The translations under genes were made by a program, and so were the position numbers. Shown in pieces: positions 22,893-30,060 of a stretch of 40,609 nt of DNA. The notes under the pieces are model-generated. The model saw only the letters and a program-made list of their open reading frames with translations. It made no database searches and had not been told where the DNA came from. The stretch spans positions 1-40,609 of the forward strand of contig JARYMM010000031.1 in assembly GCA_029907105.1 (NCBI GenBank), in the 5' to 3' direction. The first letter of the stretch is position 1, and each line of letters opens with the position of its first letter. Source of the stretch: Anaerolineae bacterium. Lineage in GTDB: Bacteria; Chloroflexota; Anaerolineae; UBA3071.

Positions 22893-24056
22893 CTAAAGCC
22901 AGGCCAGGGCGTCGGCCATTCGTTGCAGGGCCTTCTCGATGTTCGGCAGCGAGTTGGCGTAGGAGAGGCGCAGGTAGCCTTCGCCGTGGCAGCCAAAGGC
23001 GGTGCCGGGCAGCACGGCCACGCCGGCCTCCTCCAGCAGATAGTCGGCCAGTTCGGCGGAAGAGCGGCCAAAGGCCTGCACGTTGGGGAAAGCGTAGAAG
23101 GCTCCCTGGGGCAACGGGCAGCGCACGCCAGGGATGGCGTTGAGTCCTCGCACCATCAGGTCGCGGCGGCGACGGAACTCGGCCCGCACCGCTTCCACCG
23201 CCTCCTGGGGGCCAAGGATGGCCTCCAGGCCGGCGTACTGGGTGAAGGTGGCCGTGCAGCCCGTGGAATGGGTGAGCAGCAACTCCAGCTTCTCCGCCAG
23301 CGGCGGGGGCATGACGCCGAAGCCCAGCCGCCAGCCGGTCATGGCATAGGTCTTGGAGAAGCCATCGGCAATAATCGTGCGTTCGGCCATGCCAGGCAGG
23401 GAGACGATGCTGGGAGCTTCGCCTTCGTACACCAGCCGGGAGTAGATCTCATCGGAGAGGACCCAGAGGTCACGGCGACGGGCCGCTGCGGCGACGTGGG
23501 CCAGCGTGTGCGCCGAGAGGATGCCGCCGGTGGGATTGCCGGGCGAATTGAGGATGACCAGCCGCGTGCGCGGGCCGAGGGCGTCGTCGAAGGCCTCCAG
23601 GTCCAGGTCGAAGCCCCGTTCCTCCACCAGAGGCACAGGCACTGCCCTGGCGCCGACCAATCCGATGGCCGCCTCATAGCTGGGGAAGCCCGGGTCGGGG
23701 ACGATCACCTCGTCGCCCGGTTCCAGCAGGGCCAGCATGGGCAGGAGGATAAGCGGCTTGCTCCCCGGGGCGATGACCACCTGCTCCGGCGTGAAGCGCA
23801 CTCCCCGTCGCCGTCCGGCGTCCTCGGCCAGGGCCTGGCGCAGGGCGGGGATGCCCGGCGGCGGATTGTAGCGGGTCAGTCCTGTGGCGATGGCGCGTAT
23901 GCCGGCCAGGGCGATGTGGGGGTAGGTCTCGAAATCCGGCTGGCCGATCTCCAGGTGGATGATCTCCCGCCCCTGGGCCTCCAGCGCCTGGGCGCGGGCC
24001 AGCACGGCATAGGCCCCTTCAGCTTTCAAATGGGCGATGCGTTGGGCGAAAGGCAT
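22893..24056 (-). CDS. Class I/II aminotransferase (aspartate aminotransferase-like)
   Basis: A 387-residue fold-type I PLP enzyme. Visible motifs are LEIGQPDFETYPHI near the start, the glycine-rich YNPPPGIPALRQALAED region, the cofactor-contacting NSPGNPTGG, DEIYSRLVYEG, the lysine motif FSKTYAMTGWRLG and the C-terminal RLSYAN with the substrate-carboxylate arginine. The overall pattern fits the AspC/AlaT-like branch (subgroup I-gamma); the true amino donor is unknown. The ATG at 24056 has GGAGAAG eight bases upstream; an in-frame ATG 60 bases earlier lacks a ribosome site. It sits between an unknown basic protein and the MttB-like gene on the same strand. Confidence 0.9.
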   Translation of the reverse strand: MPFAQRIAHLKAEGAYAVLARAQALEAQGREIIHLEIGQPDFETYPHIALAGIRAIATGLTRYNPPPGIPALRQALAEDAGRRRGVRFTPEQVVIAPGSKPLILLPMLALLEPGDEVIVPDPGFPSYEAAIGLVGARAVPVPLVEERGFDLDLEAFDDALGPRTRLVILNSPGNPTGGILSAHTLAHVAAAARRRDLWVLSDEIYSRLVYEGEAPSIVSLPGMAERTIIADGFSKTYAMTGWRLGFGVMPPPLAEKLELLLTHSTGCTATFTQYAGLEAILGPQEAVEAVRAEFRRRRDLMVRGLNAIPGVRCPLPQGAFYAFPNVQAFGRSSAELADYLLEEAGVAVLPGTAFGCHGEGYLRLSYANSLPNIEKALQRMADALAWL

Positions 24057-24124
24057 GGTGGGTTCTTCTCCGGCCCGGTATACACCTGCAATACTGGGGG
24101 AACGCTCTCGAAGCAAATGCCCTG

Positions 24125-24622
24125 CTACCGTGAGGATGTATCTTCCAGGAATGAAACGACGATCAGATTATAGTCTCTCCCTCTGTCCTGCAGTTCAAAG
24201 TCAATGATCGAACGCTTGTACTGGGAGAAGTACCGCTCTTTCCTCTCGATCAGTTCATCCACAATTCCTCTCAAGCCGATCCTCAGCTCCTCGTCAGGCG
24301 GTAATGTCTGGAAAACCTTATCAATCATATGTGGCCGCTCCTCTTTGGGAAGAAGGGCGGCGTCCCAGGCCAGGATGGCCAGGGTCAGCAGCTTGCGAAG
24401 GGCTTCTTCCGTGTCGGCGAATTCACGATACGGCTCTATGAAGCGCCACAGCACTTTGGACATTTTCGTACTGCCGCGCGGCGTAACGACGAGCTCATGC
24501 CCGCGAAAAGGTCCTTCCTGCAACCTGCTCTTGAGGCTGTCAAAACGCCTGGCGCTGTCAGGACGTCTCTGTCTCGGCCTTCGTCTGCTTCTGCTCTTGC
24601 TGGACTTCTTTTGTGCGGCCAT
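24125..24622 (-). CDS. Unknown basic-tailed protein
   Basis: A 165-residue protein that was not recognised. The first ~25 residues are strongly basic and low-complexity (QKKSSKSRSRRRPRQRR), which may bind nucleic acid. The rest is predicted mostly helical, with ALRKLLTLAILAWDAALLP and a charged helix around DELIERKERYFSQYKRS, ending in a beta-like DYNLIVVSFLE. The ATG at 24622 was chosen for the AAGGA site upstream; an earlier in-frame ATG at 24673 gives a less plausible leader. A consensus-like promoter is at 24722-24750. It is first in a possible three-gene minus-strand unit with the aminotransferase and MttB-like genes. Confidence 0.65.
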   Translation of the reverse strand: MAAQKKSSKSRSRRRPRQRRPDSARRFDSLKSRLQEGPFRGHELVVTPRGSTKMSKVLWRFIEPYREFADTEEALRKLLTLAILAWDAALLPKEERPHMIDKVFQTLPPDEELRIGLRGIVDELIERKERYFSQYKRSIIDFELQDRGRDYNLIVVSFLEDTSSR

Positions 24623-24721
24623 ATGTTTTCCTTGACACCATTCTTCGCTCGCTCTACTCGCCCAGAATGACATGGTTTGACTTGTCAGTTTGAGGCGAAG
24701 CTTCGCCGGATAGTTGCAAAC

Positions 24722-24750
24722 AGTGTACCATGATGTTCAATGGCTGTCAA
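24722..24750 (-). promoter_or_regulatory. Promoter of the 24622-21370 minus-strand unit
   Basis: TTGACA (24745-24750, read leftward) and TACACT (24722-24727) are separated by 17 bases. The start would be about 95 bases before the ATG at 24622. Confidence 0.6.
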
Positions 24751-24837
24751 GCCTATGTTCCTGGGTTCGCCGGGTGCATTTCAATTTCTTGGCGGGTTAT
24801 AGGCTTGCTGCCGCCATCTCCACTCCCCCCTCCCCAA

Positions 24838-24858
24838 CCCCTCCCACCAGGGGAGGGG
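24838..24858. repeat. C/G-tract hairpin in the 24.75-25.03 kb gap
   Basis: CCCCTCCC, ACCA and GGGGAGGGG form a tight stem. Similar CCCCTCCC/GGGGAGGGG blocks are common intergenic repeats in GC-rich bacteria. Apart from this and the repeat at 24916, nothing gene-like is seen between 24751 and 25026. Confidence 0.5.
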
Positions 24859-24915
24859 AATTCGTGCAAGTCCCTCCCCCTTGATGGGAACTTTGGGAAA
24901 CCCTGCGACCGTTAA

Positions 24916-25013
24916 GGGCGTGCGCAGCGATTGGGCGCAAGCCACAACGTGTAGGGGTGGGGGTAAACGAGGGGGCACCCCTCGTACTCCCCGGGCTTGC
25001 ACTGCGCACGCCC
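24916..25013. repeat. ~95-bp structured repeat, copy B
   Basis: Same orientation and same layout as 417-511. The inverted ends are GGGCGTGCGCAGCG and CACTGCGCACGCCC, followed on the left by ATTGGGCGCAAGCC and in the middle by CGAGGGGGCACCCCTCG. Most differences fall in the AT-rich centre, as expected for an element conserved for its folded ends. Confidence 0.75.
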
Positions 25014-25026
25014 GTGGTTGGGGTGC

Positions 25027-25055
25027 TTGCTGAAACAGAACGTCAATGGTATACT
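25027..25055 (+). promoter_or_regulatory. Promoter of the sugar kinase operon
   Basis: TTGCTG (25027-25032) and TATACT (25050-25055) are separated by exactly 17 bases. The leader to the ATG at 25186 is about 124 bases and carries a 56-bp heptanucleotide tandem repeat. Confidence 0.65.
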
Positions 25056-25105
25056 TTCAGCGTGTCTTTGCGTCCCGGTGGTGAGACCGCCCTTCGCCTG
25101 GCCTG

Positions 25106-25161
25106 TCTTGCCTCTTGCCTCTTGCCTCTTGCCTCTTGCGTCTTGCATCTTGCCTCTTGCA
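25106..25161 (+). repeat. Heptanucleotide tandem repeat, eight TCTTGCC units
   Basis: Eight head-to-tail 7-bp units run from 25106 to 25161: five read TCTTGCC and three are variants ending in CG or CA. It lies wholly in the 5' leader between the promoter and the ribosome site (GAGGGAGGG, 25171-25179). Such short repeats change copy number by slippage. Confidence 0.85.
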
Positions 25162-25185
25162 GTCTTGTTTGAGGGAGGGTTTGCC

Positions 25186-26637
25186 ATGTTGAATGAACGG
25201 GAACTGCCCAGGGAAATCACCCAGTTTGAAGCGCTTCTGAAAAAGCCGAACAGCGATCCCACGGGCTTCGCCGGTTTGTTTAGCAGCGCCGAGATTCTGG
25301 TGACCCGGGTGCCGGCACGCCTGGATGTCATGGGGGGCATCGCCGACTACTCCGGAAGCCATGTGTGTGAAGGAGTCCTGGGCCGTGGGGTGGTCATCGC
25401 CCTACAGCCACGCACGGACCGCACCCTGCGCATCCGCACGATGCAGGCATTTCGGCGGAGTCTGCCCGTTGAAACGCGTATACCGCTGGACTACTTCGAG
25501 ATGGGGGGAGGCTTCGTCTCCTACGAACAGGTGCGAGAGCTGTGCAAGGCCAACCCCCTCTCTTCGTGGGCGGCCTACGTTGGCGGCAGCATCTTCACCC
25601 TCTTGAGAGAAGAGTCCGCGCACCTGCCTTTTGGGTTCAACCTGCTCCTGCTCAGTGGGGTGCCCATGAACGTGGGCATTGGGAGCTCGGCCTCCACGGA
25701 GATCGCCACCCTGTATTGCCTGCAAAACTACCTGCAACTGGACATCTCGGAGTCTCGCCTGGCCCGCCTGGGACAACTGGCCGAGAACCTGGTGGTGGGG
25801 GCCCCCTGCGGCATCATGGACCAGATCACGGTGACCAGCGGCCGACAAGGGAAGTTGACCCACATACTGTGCCGCCCGGGCAGCGTCATGGGCGAGGTGG
25901 ACATCCCCCAGGGGACGGCGTTTGTGGGCATCAATTCCATGGTGAAGCACTCCGTGTCAGGCGTCGAATATGGAAGCGTGCGTATCGGAGCCTTCATGGG
26001 CAAGCGCATCATCAATCAGATCCGTGTCCAGAATGGTGAAAAACCGGTAGAGTACCTCACCGAGATCACGGTGGATTCGTTTGAGAAGCACTATCGAGAT
26101 GTTCTCCCTGAAACCATCGTCGGCCGCGAGTTTCTGGCCAGATACGGGAGCCATGACGACCCCATCACGACGATCCAGCCGGACGCGACCTACCGCCTGC
26201 GGGGACCCACCGAGCATCCCGTGTATGAGAACCATCGGGTTCTGGAGTTCATGGAACACCTGAAGGCCGCCGCATCGGGCGAGGATGAAGAGGCCTTGAT
26301 TGCCGCCGGCGAATGCATGTTTGCCTCTCATGAGAGCTACCGGGATAATTGCCTGCTTTCTGTTCCCGAAGTGGATTTCCTGGTGGAGGCGGTGCGCTCC
26401 CGAGGCCCGCAAGCGGGCCTCTACGGGGCAAAGATCACCGGCGGCGGGTCTGGCGGCACGGTGGCCGTTTTCGGGAGGAAGGAAGCCCTGGCCAGGGAGA
26501 TCCCCGCCATCACCAGAGAGTACAAGCGCTTGACCGGGCTGGATGCCGAAATCTTCGAAGGGACCTCGCCCGGTGCCATAGAGTTCGGGGCCTTTCGCTA
26601 CGCCTTTGGGCCAACGGGATGGATACGCTCACTGTGA
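25186..26637 (+). CDS. GHMP sugar kinase, L-arabinokinase (ARA1)/galactokinase-like
   Basis: A 483-residue sugar-1-kinase of the GHMP family. Motif 1 is RVPARLDVMGGIADYSGSHV (about residues 41-60), almost the wording of the plant L-arabinokinase ARA1. Motif 2, the ATP loop, is GVPMNVGIGSSAST (about 158-171). GAPCGIMDQIT, YGSVRIGAFMGK and the C-terminal KITGGGSGGTVAVFG complete the fold. It should phosphorylate C1 of a free sugar (arabinose, galactose or a uronic acid). The start at 25186 follows GAGGGAGGG. The 3' end overlaps the nucleotidyltransferase gene by 19 bases, which points to joint production of a nucleotide sugar. The exact sugar cannot be read from the sequence. Confidence 0.85.
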   Translation: MLNERELPREITQFEALLKKPNSDPTGFAGLFSSAEILVTRVPARLDVMGGIADYSGSHVCEGVLGRGVVIALQPRTDRTLRIRTMQAFRRSLPVETRIPLDYFEMGGGFVSYEQVRELCKANPLSSWAAYVGGSIFTLLREESAHLPFGFNLLLLSGVPMNVGIGSSASTEIATLYCLQNYLQLDISESRLARLGQLAENLVVGAPCGIMDQITVTSGRQGKLTHILCRPGSVMGEVDIPQGTAFVGINSMVKHSVSGVEYGSVRIGAFMGKRIINQIRVQNGEKPVEYLTEITVDSFEKHYRDVLPETIVGREFLARYGSHDDPITTIQPDATYRLRGPTEHPVYENHRVLEFMEHLKAAASGEDEEALIAAGECMFASHESYRDNCLLSVPEVDFLVEAVRSRGPQAGLYGAKITGGGSGGTVAVFGRKEALAREIPAITREYKRLTGLDAEIFEGTSPGAIEFGAFRYAFGPTGWIRSL

Positions 26638-27521
26638 ACGTCCGTAAGGCCGTAGTTCCGATAGCCGGGTTGGGGACTCGCCTTTTCCCGGCCTCCCACG
26701 CCTGCAAGAAGGAGTTGTTCCCCGTTGTCGGCGCGGATGGAATCGCACGCCCTCTGCTGCATTACCAGATCATGGACCTGCTCGATGCGGGGATCGAACA
26801 AATCTGCATCATCGTCAGGGGCGGTGAAGAACGGCTGGTGACCGATTACCTGCGCGGCCCCGGGGAACCCTATCTGAGTCGCCTGCAAAAGTACCCTGAC
26901 CTGGCACGGGAGGTCGAGAGAATGCGGGCGGCGCTGGACTGTCTATCGTTCGCCGTGCAGGAAACCCAGGAAGGCTATGGGCACGCGGTGTACCAGAGCA
27001 AAGCCTTCGCCGCTGGCGAGCCGGTGCTGCTTTGTCTGGGGGATCACCTGTTTCGGGCAAGGCACGAATCTTGCCATAGCCAGTTGCTGCGGGCTTACAG
27101 GGTGTGTGGCGGGAGATCGGTCTCGGCGGTCAATCGCATTCGCGGCGACCAACTGAAAGGGTATGGCACGATTGCCGGCCAGCGCTGGCCGACACATCCT
27201 GACCTGATAGAGGTGTCGCTTATCATCGAGAAGCCGTCTCTCCAGGTGGCCCGGGAGAAACTCCGGGTGGAGGGGTTAGGGGATGACGAGTTCCTGGGGT
27301 GGTTTGGCATGCACGTCCTCGCCCCCTCGATTTACGATGTTCTGGAGGAGATGATCGCCGGGGACATCCGGCAGCAGGGCGAGTTCCAGCTCACCTACGC
27401 CCAGGAGCTTCAGAGACAGCGGGAAGGATACTGTGCCCTGGAGATAAGAGATGGCCGGCGTTTCGATTTTGGCACCCCGCAGGATTATCTGAGAAGTGCG
27501 ATTGAGTTCGCACGGGCGTGA
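26619..27521 (+). CDS. Sugar-1-phosphate nucleotidyltransferase (GalU-like)
   Basis: A 300-residue enzyme of the NTP_transferase family. The N-terminal nucleotide-binding signature is VVPIAGLGTRLFPASHACKK followed by ELFPVV. LCLGDHLFRA is the central metal-site region, FLGWFGMHVLAP resembles the UTP-glucose-1-phosphate uridylyltransferase core, and RRFDFGTPQDYLRS is the usual C-terminal end. It should join a sugar-1-phosphate with UTP or another NTP to give a nucleotide sugar and pyrophosphate. With the overlapping kinase upstream it forms a two-step activation route from free sugar. It is convergent with the aldolase-Fae gene only 11 bases away. Confidence 0.88.
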   Translation: MDTLTVNVRKAVVPIAGLGTRLFPASHACKKELFPVVGADGIARPLLHYQIMDLLDAGIEQICIIVRGGEERLVTDYLRGPGEPYLSRLQKYPDLAREVERMRAALDCLSFAVQETQEGYGHAVYQSKAFAAGEPVLLCLGDHLFRARHESCHSQLLRAYRVCGGRSVSAVNRIRGDQLKGYGTIAGQRWPTHPDLIEVSLIIEKPSLQVAREKLRVEGLGDDEFLGWFGMHVLAPSIYDVLEEMIAGDIRQQGEFQLTYAQELQRQREGYCALEIRDGRRFDFGTPQDYLRSAIEFARA

Positions 27522-27532
27522 AGGAGGCCCCC

Positions 27533-28957
27533 TCACGCTGCGCCAAAGGCGGCCCCGATGGCTTGGTCAGCGGCGGCCAGGACGGACTGGTAGAGGGCAT
27601 GGCGGTCCAGGGCCCGCGGGTGCACGGCGGCCTGAACGATCATCACCTCCTCGTCCATGGCCGCGGCGGGGATCGTGCCCCGCTCCAGGTGGTCCACGAT
27701 GGCCCGCGCCACGGCGGCCTGCGTGGGGCCGTAGATCATGTTGGCCTGGCGCAGGTTCTTCAGCTCGTTGGCGGGGATGATCAGCGTGGCCGGACGCACG
27801 GTCAGGTTGGGCTCCAGGATGGTGGTCAGCGCTTCGAAACCATGGCGGGGATAGGTGAGCTGGAAGGCGTAAACATCGCCCAGCGGCCCCTTCTTGGCCC
27901 CGGCCACCACGTCCATCTGTACCCAATTCAGCCCTTCGCCGGCCGTGCCCGTTCCCAGCCGCAAACCTGCCTCCTCTGCCACCTGTGCGTCCAGGCCAAT
28001 GGCGGTGAAGCGCGCCGCCAAGGGGCCGTCGGGCACATGGAAGGTCACCGCCTCGGCCTCGATCTTGCCCAGCTTCTCCAGCTCCAGTTGGATCTCCGCC
28101 CGCTCCTCGTGCAAGAGCGCACCGCCGACGGCCTTCAGCGGGCGGCGGGGCGGCCCCACGGCCACGCCCATCATGTTCAGCGCCGCCTTCACGGCCACGC
28201 CGCCGCCGTAGCGGCAGAAGATGCGGGAGAGCTTCTGCACGCTCCGCTGCAGCCGCCGCGCTTCCTCAAGATCGCCCCGCCGCACCGCTGCCAGCACCGC
28301 CTGCCACACCTCGGGGTAGACCTGAGCGGAGGCCAGGATCATGCCCGCACAGCCGCCGGCCAGCGCCGGCAACACTACCTCGTCGTGTCCCACCAGTACC
28401 TGAATGCGGTCACCGGCATACTCCAGGATTTCCATCGTGTAAGTCAGATTGCCCGAAGAGTCCTTGAGCGCCACAATGGTGGGGATGTCGGCCAGGTCTT
28501 CGACCACCTGGCGAGGAAGGTAGGCATCCACGGTCTGCGGGATGTTGTAGAGGATGATGGGGAGGTCCACAGCCATGGCGATGTCGTAGAAATGCTGGTA
28601 GATGCCCTTGGGCGAGGGGTGCAGGAAGTAGGGGGTGACCACCAGGCAGGCGGTGGCCCCGGCGGCTTTGGCGTTGCGGGCCAGCTCGATGGCCTGCCGC
28701 GTGCCCGCCGCGCCGGTGCCGGCGATCACCGGCTTGCCCTGCGCCTCCTCCACGGCGATTTCCACCAGCCGCTGCTGCTCGGCGGGGGAGAGGTAGGGGA
28801 ATTCGCCCGTCGTGCCGCAGGGTACCAGCCCGTCCACGTGGGGCAGGACGTGGCGAATGAGGCGGCGAAAGGCGGCCTCGTCCACCTCCTCCGTCTTGGT
28901 GAAGGGGGTGACCAATGCCGGGTTGACGCCGCCGGGGCGAAAGGGTTTGTCTGTCAT
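27533..28957 (-). CDS. Fusion: DapA/NanA-family aldolase + formaldehyde-activating enzyme (Fae) domain
   Basis: A 474-residue two-domain protein. Residues about 8-300 form a class I aldolase barrel of the DHDPS/N-acetylneuraminate lyase family, with GTTGE (48-52), Y137 in LYNIP and Schiff-base K165 in VALKDSSGN. Residues about 335-474 match Fae: KGPLGDVYAFQLT, ILEPNLTVRPATLIIP, IYGPTQAAVARAI, GTIP and the final AAVHPRALD. Fae joins formaldehyde to tetrahydromethanopterin. The catalytic histidine region AHIDL of Fae reads VQMDV here, so the invariant His is Gln and the normal reaction is doubtful. The join is in one uninterrupted frame with a helical linker (about 282-305). The start at 28957 has GGAGAG six bases upstream. 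It lies 43 bases downstream of the U32-like gene. Confidence 0.88.
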   Translation of the reverse strand: MTDKPFRPGGVNPALVTPFTKTEEVDEAAFRRLIRHVLPHVDGLVPCGTTGEFPYLSPAEQQRLVEIAVEEAQGKPVIAGTGAAGTRQAIELARNAKAAGATACLVVTPYFLHPSPKGIYQHFYDIAMAVDLPIILYNIPQTVDAYLPRQVVEDLADIPTIVALKDSSGNLTYTMEILEYAGDRIQVLVGHDEVVLPALAGGCAGMILASAQVYPEVWQAVLAAVRRGDLEEARRLQRSVQKLSRIFCRYGGGVAVKAALNMMGVAVGPPRRPLKAVGGALLHEERAEIQLELEKLGKIEAEAVTFHVPDGPLAARFTAIGLDAQVAEEAGLRLGTGTAGEGLNWVQMDVVAGAKKGPLGDVYAFQLTYPRHGFEALTTILEPNLTVRPATLIIPANELKNLRQANMIYGPTQAAVARAIVDHLERGTIPAAAMDEEVMIVQAAVHPRALDRHALYQSVLAAADQAIGAAFGAA

Positions 28958-29000
28958 CGGTTCTCTCCATAACAGAGGGGGCGGGGCAATGGGGCAGGGG

Positions 29001-29954
29001 TCAGGGCCTTGGGATGGCCAAATCTGCCGCACCGAGGGCCGACATTGTCCCCTCGGGGAAGTTTGCCTGGATGATCTCATGGATGATCTGGCAGTACTTC
29101 ACCTTCTCCCGCGCCCACCAGGCCAGCATGTCCGGGCTGACGTAAGGCTTGTACAACGCCCCCGGCCCGGCGGCGCAGGCCGGCCCCGGCTCCATCTTAA
29201 AATAACACGGCGCGCAGACGCGCACCATCTCCGGCGCTTCGTAGAAGCGGTTGAAGCCGCCGAAGCTCTCGGTGAGGTAGATGTGCAGGTCGAGGGGGAT
29301 GTCCACGGCCTGACGGATGGAGGCCAGTTGCGGCAGGCTGAGGTCGCCGATGGGGTTGAAGGTGCCGGCGCCCAGCTCCTGTAGCAGCCGGCCGCCGGCA
29401 GCCGAGGCGTGTCCGGCGTAGATGCTGACCTTGAAGACCACGTCCTCGGGGATATCGCCATTGCGCTTCATCTGCTGCAAGAGCCACAGCAACCCCTCAT
29501 CAATGCACAGGAAGCCGCGAAAGCCGATCTCGATGGCCCGCATGATGTCGGCGATGACGGCGCGCAGTTGATCGGAGCCGCGGAAGCGCAGGCCGGAAAA
29601 GGCCCCCTCCGGCGTGACGAGCTGCCGCCCCACGTCCCAGGCTGAGCGCGGCCCTGGGGTGAGGATGACCTCCATGTGCGCCTCGGCAGCCATCTGGGCG
29701 AAGTCGCGCAGTTCGGCATCATCGAGCAGGGTGGCGCCCATGACCACGGAGATGAGGCGGTGGATGGGCATGTGTCGCTTCTGCGCCTCGTCAATGAGCG
29801 CTTCCAGCACCTGTGGCCGCTCCACGCCGGAAATCTCCATGCGGTACCAGGCCCCGTCGGGGAAGCGCTTGGGGCTGGTGGGCAGGTCATAGGCATCGCG
29901 GCCGGGGATGCCGCATTTTTCCATGAGGCGACTGACGTTGTCGAGATTGCGCAT
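29001..29954 (-). CDS. U32-peptidase-like TIM-barrel protein
   Basis: A 317-residue protein resembling those annotated as U32 family peptidase in Actinobacteria and Chloroflexota. The N-terminal CGIPGRDAYDLPTSPKRFPD and the barrel-like series (EVILTPGPRSAWDVGRQ, FRGFLCIDEGLLWLLQQ, LGAGTFNPIGDLSLPQLASI, DLHIYLTESFGGFNRFYE) give this impression. No protease active site can be pointed to, so a metabolic role is as likely: members of this group are often beside aldolase genes. The ATG at 29954 is preceded by AAGGAG. It is the upstream gene of a probable two-gene unit with the aldolase-Fae fusion. Confidence 0.65.
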   Translation of the reverse strand: MRNLDNVSRLMEKCGIPGRDAYDLPTSPKRFPDGAWYRMEISGVERPQVLEALIDEAQKRHMPIHRLISVVMGATLLDDAELRDFAQMAAEAHMEVILTPGPRSAWDVGRQLVTPEGAFSGLRFRGSDQLRAVIADIMRAIEIGFRGFLCIDEGLLWLLQQMKRNGDIPEDVVFKVSIYAGHASAAGGRLLQELGAGTFNPIGDLSLPQLASIRQAVDIPLDLHIYLTESFGGFNRFYEAPEMVRVCAPCYFKMEPGPACAAGPGALYKPYVSPDMLAWWAREKVKYCQIIHEIIQANFPEGTMSALGAADLAIPRP

Positions 29955-30060
29955 CGTTGCTCTCCTTGTTGGTGTTTGGCGGATATTGGCAATGGTAGAT
30001 TGGTAGATGGTAAACTGGGAGACCCTTCGCTGCGCTCAGGGTGACATTTTCGGAGCAGAC
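29955..30060. other. Short intergenic spacer
   Basis: About 106 bases between two minus-strand genes. It contains the near-repeat TAGATTGGTAGATGGTA and the fragment CTTCGCTGCGCTCAGGGTGA, a common dispersed sequence. No strong promoter is seen on the minus strand. Confidence 0.3.

Noticed and set aside
25081..25185. Coding use of the heptanucleotide repeat as an N-terminal extension of the sugar kinase
   Set aside because: The frame upstream of 25186 is a repetitive Leu/Ala/Ser/Cys/Pro run, while the ATG at 25186 has a strong ribosome site and the promoter lies at 25027-25055.
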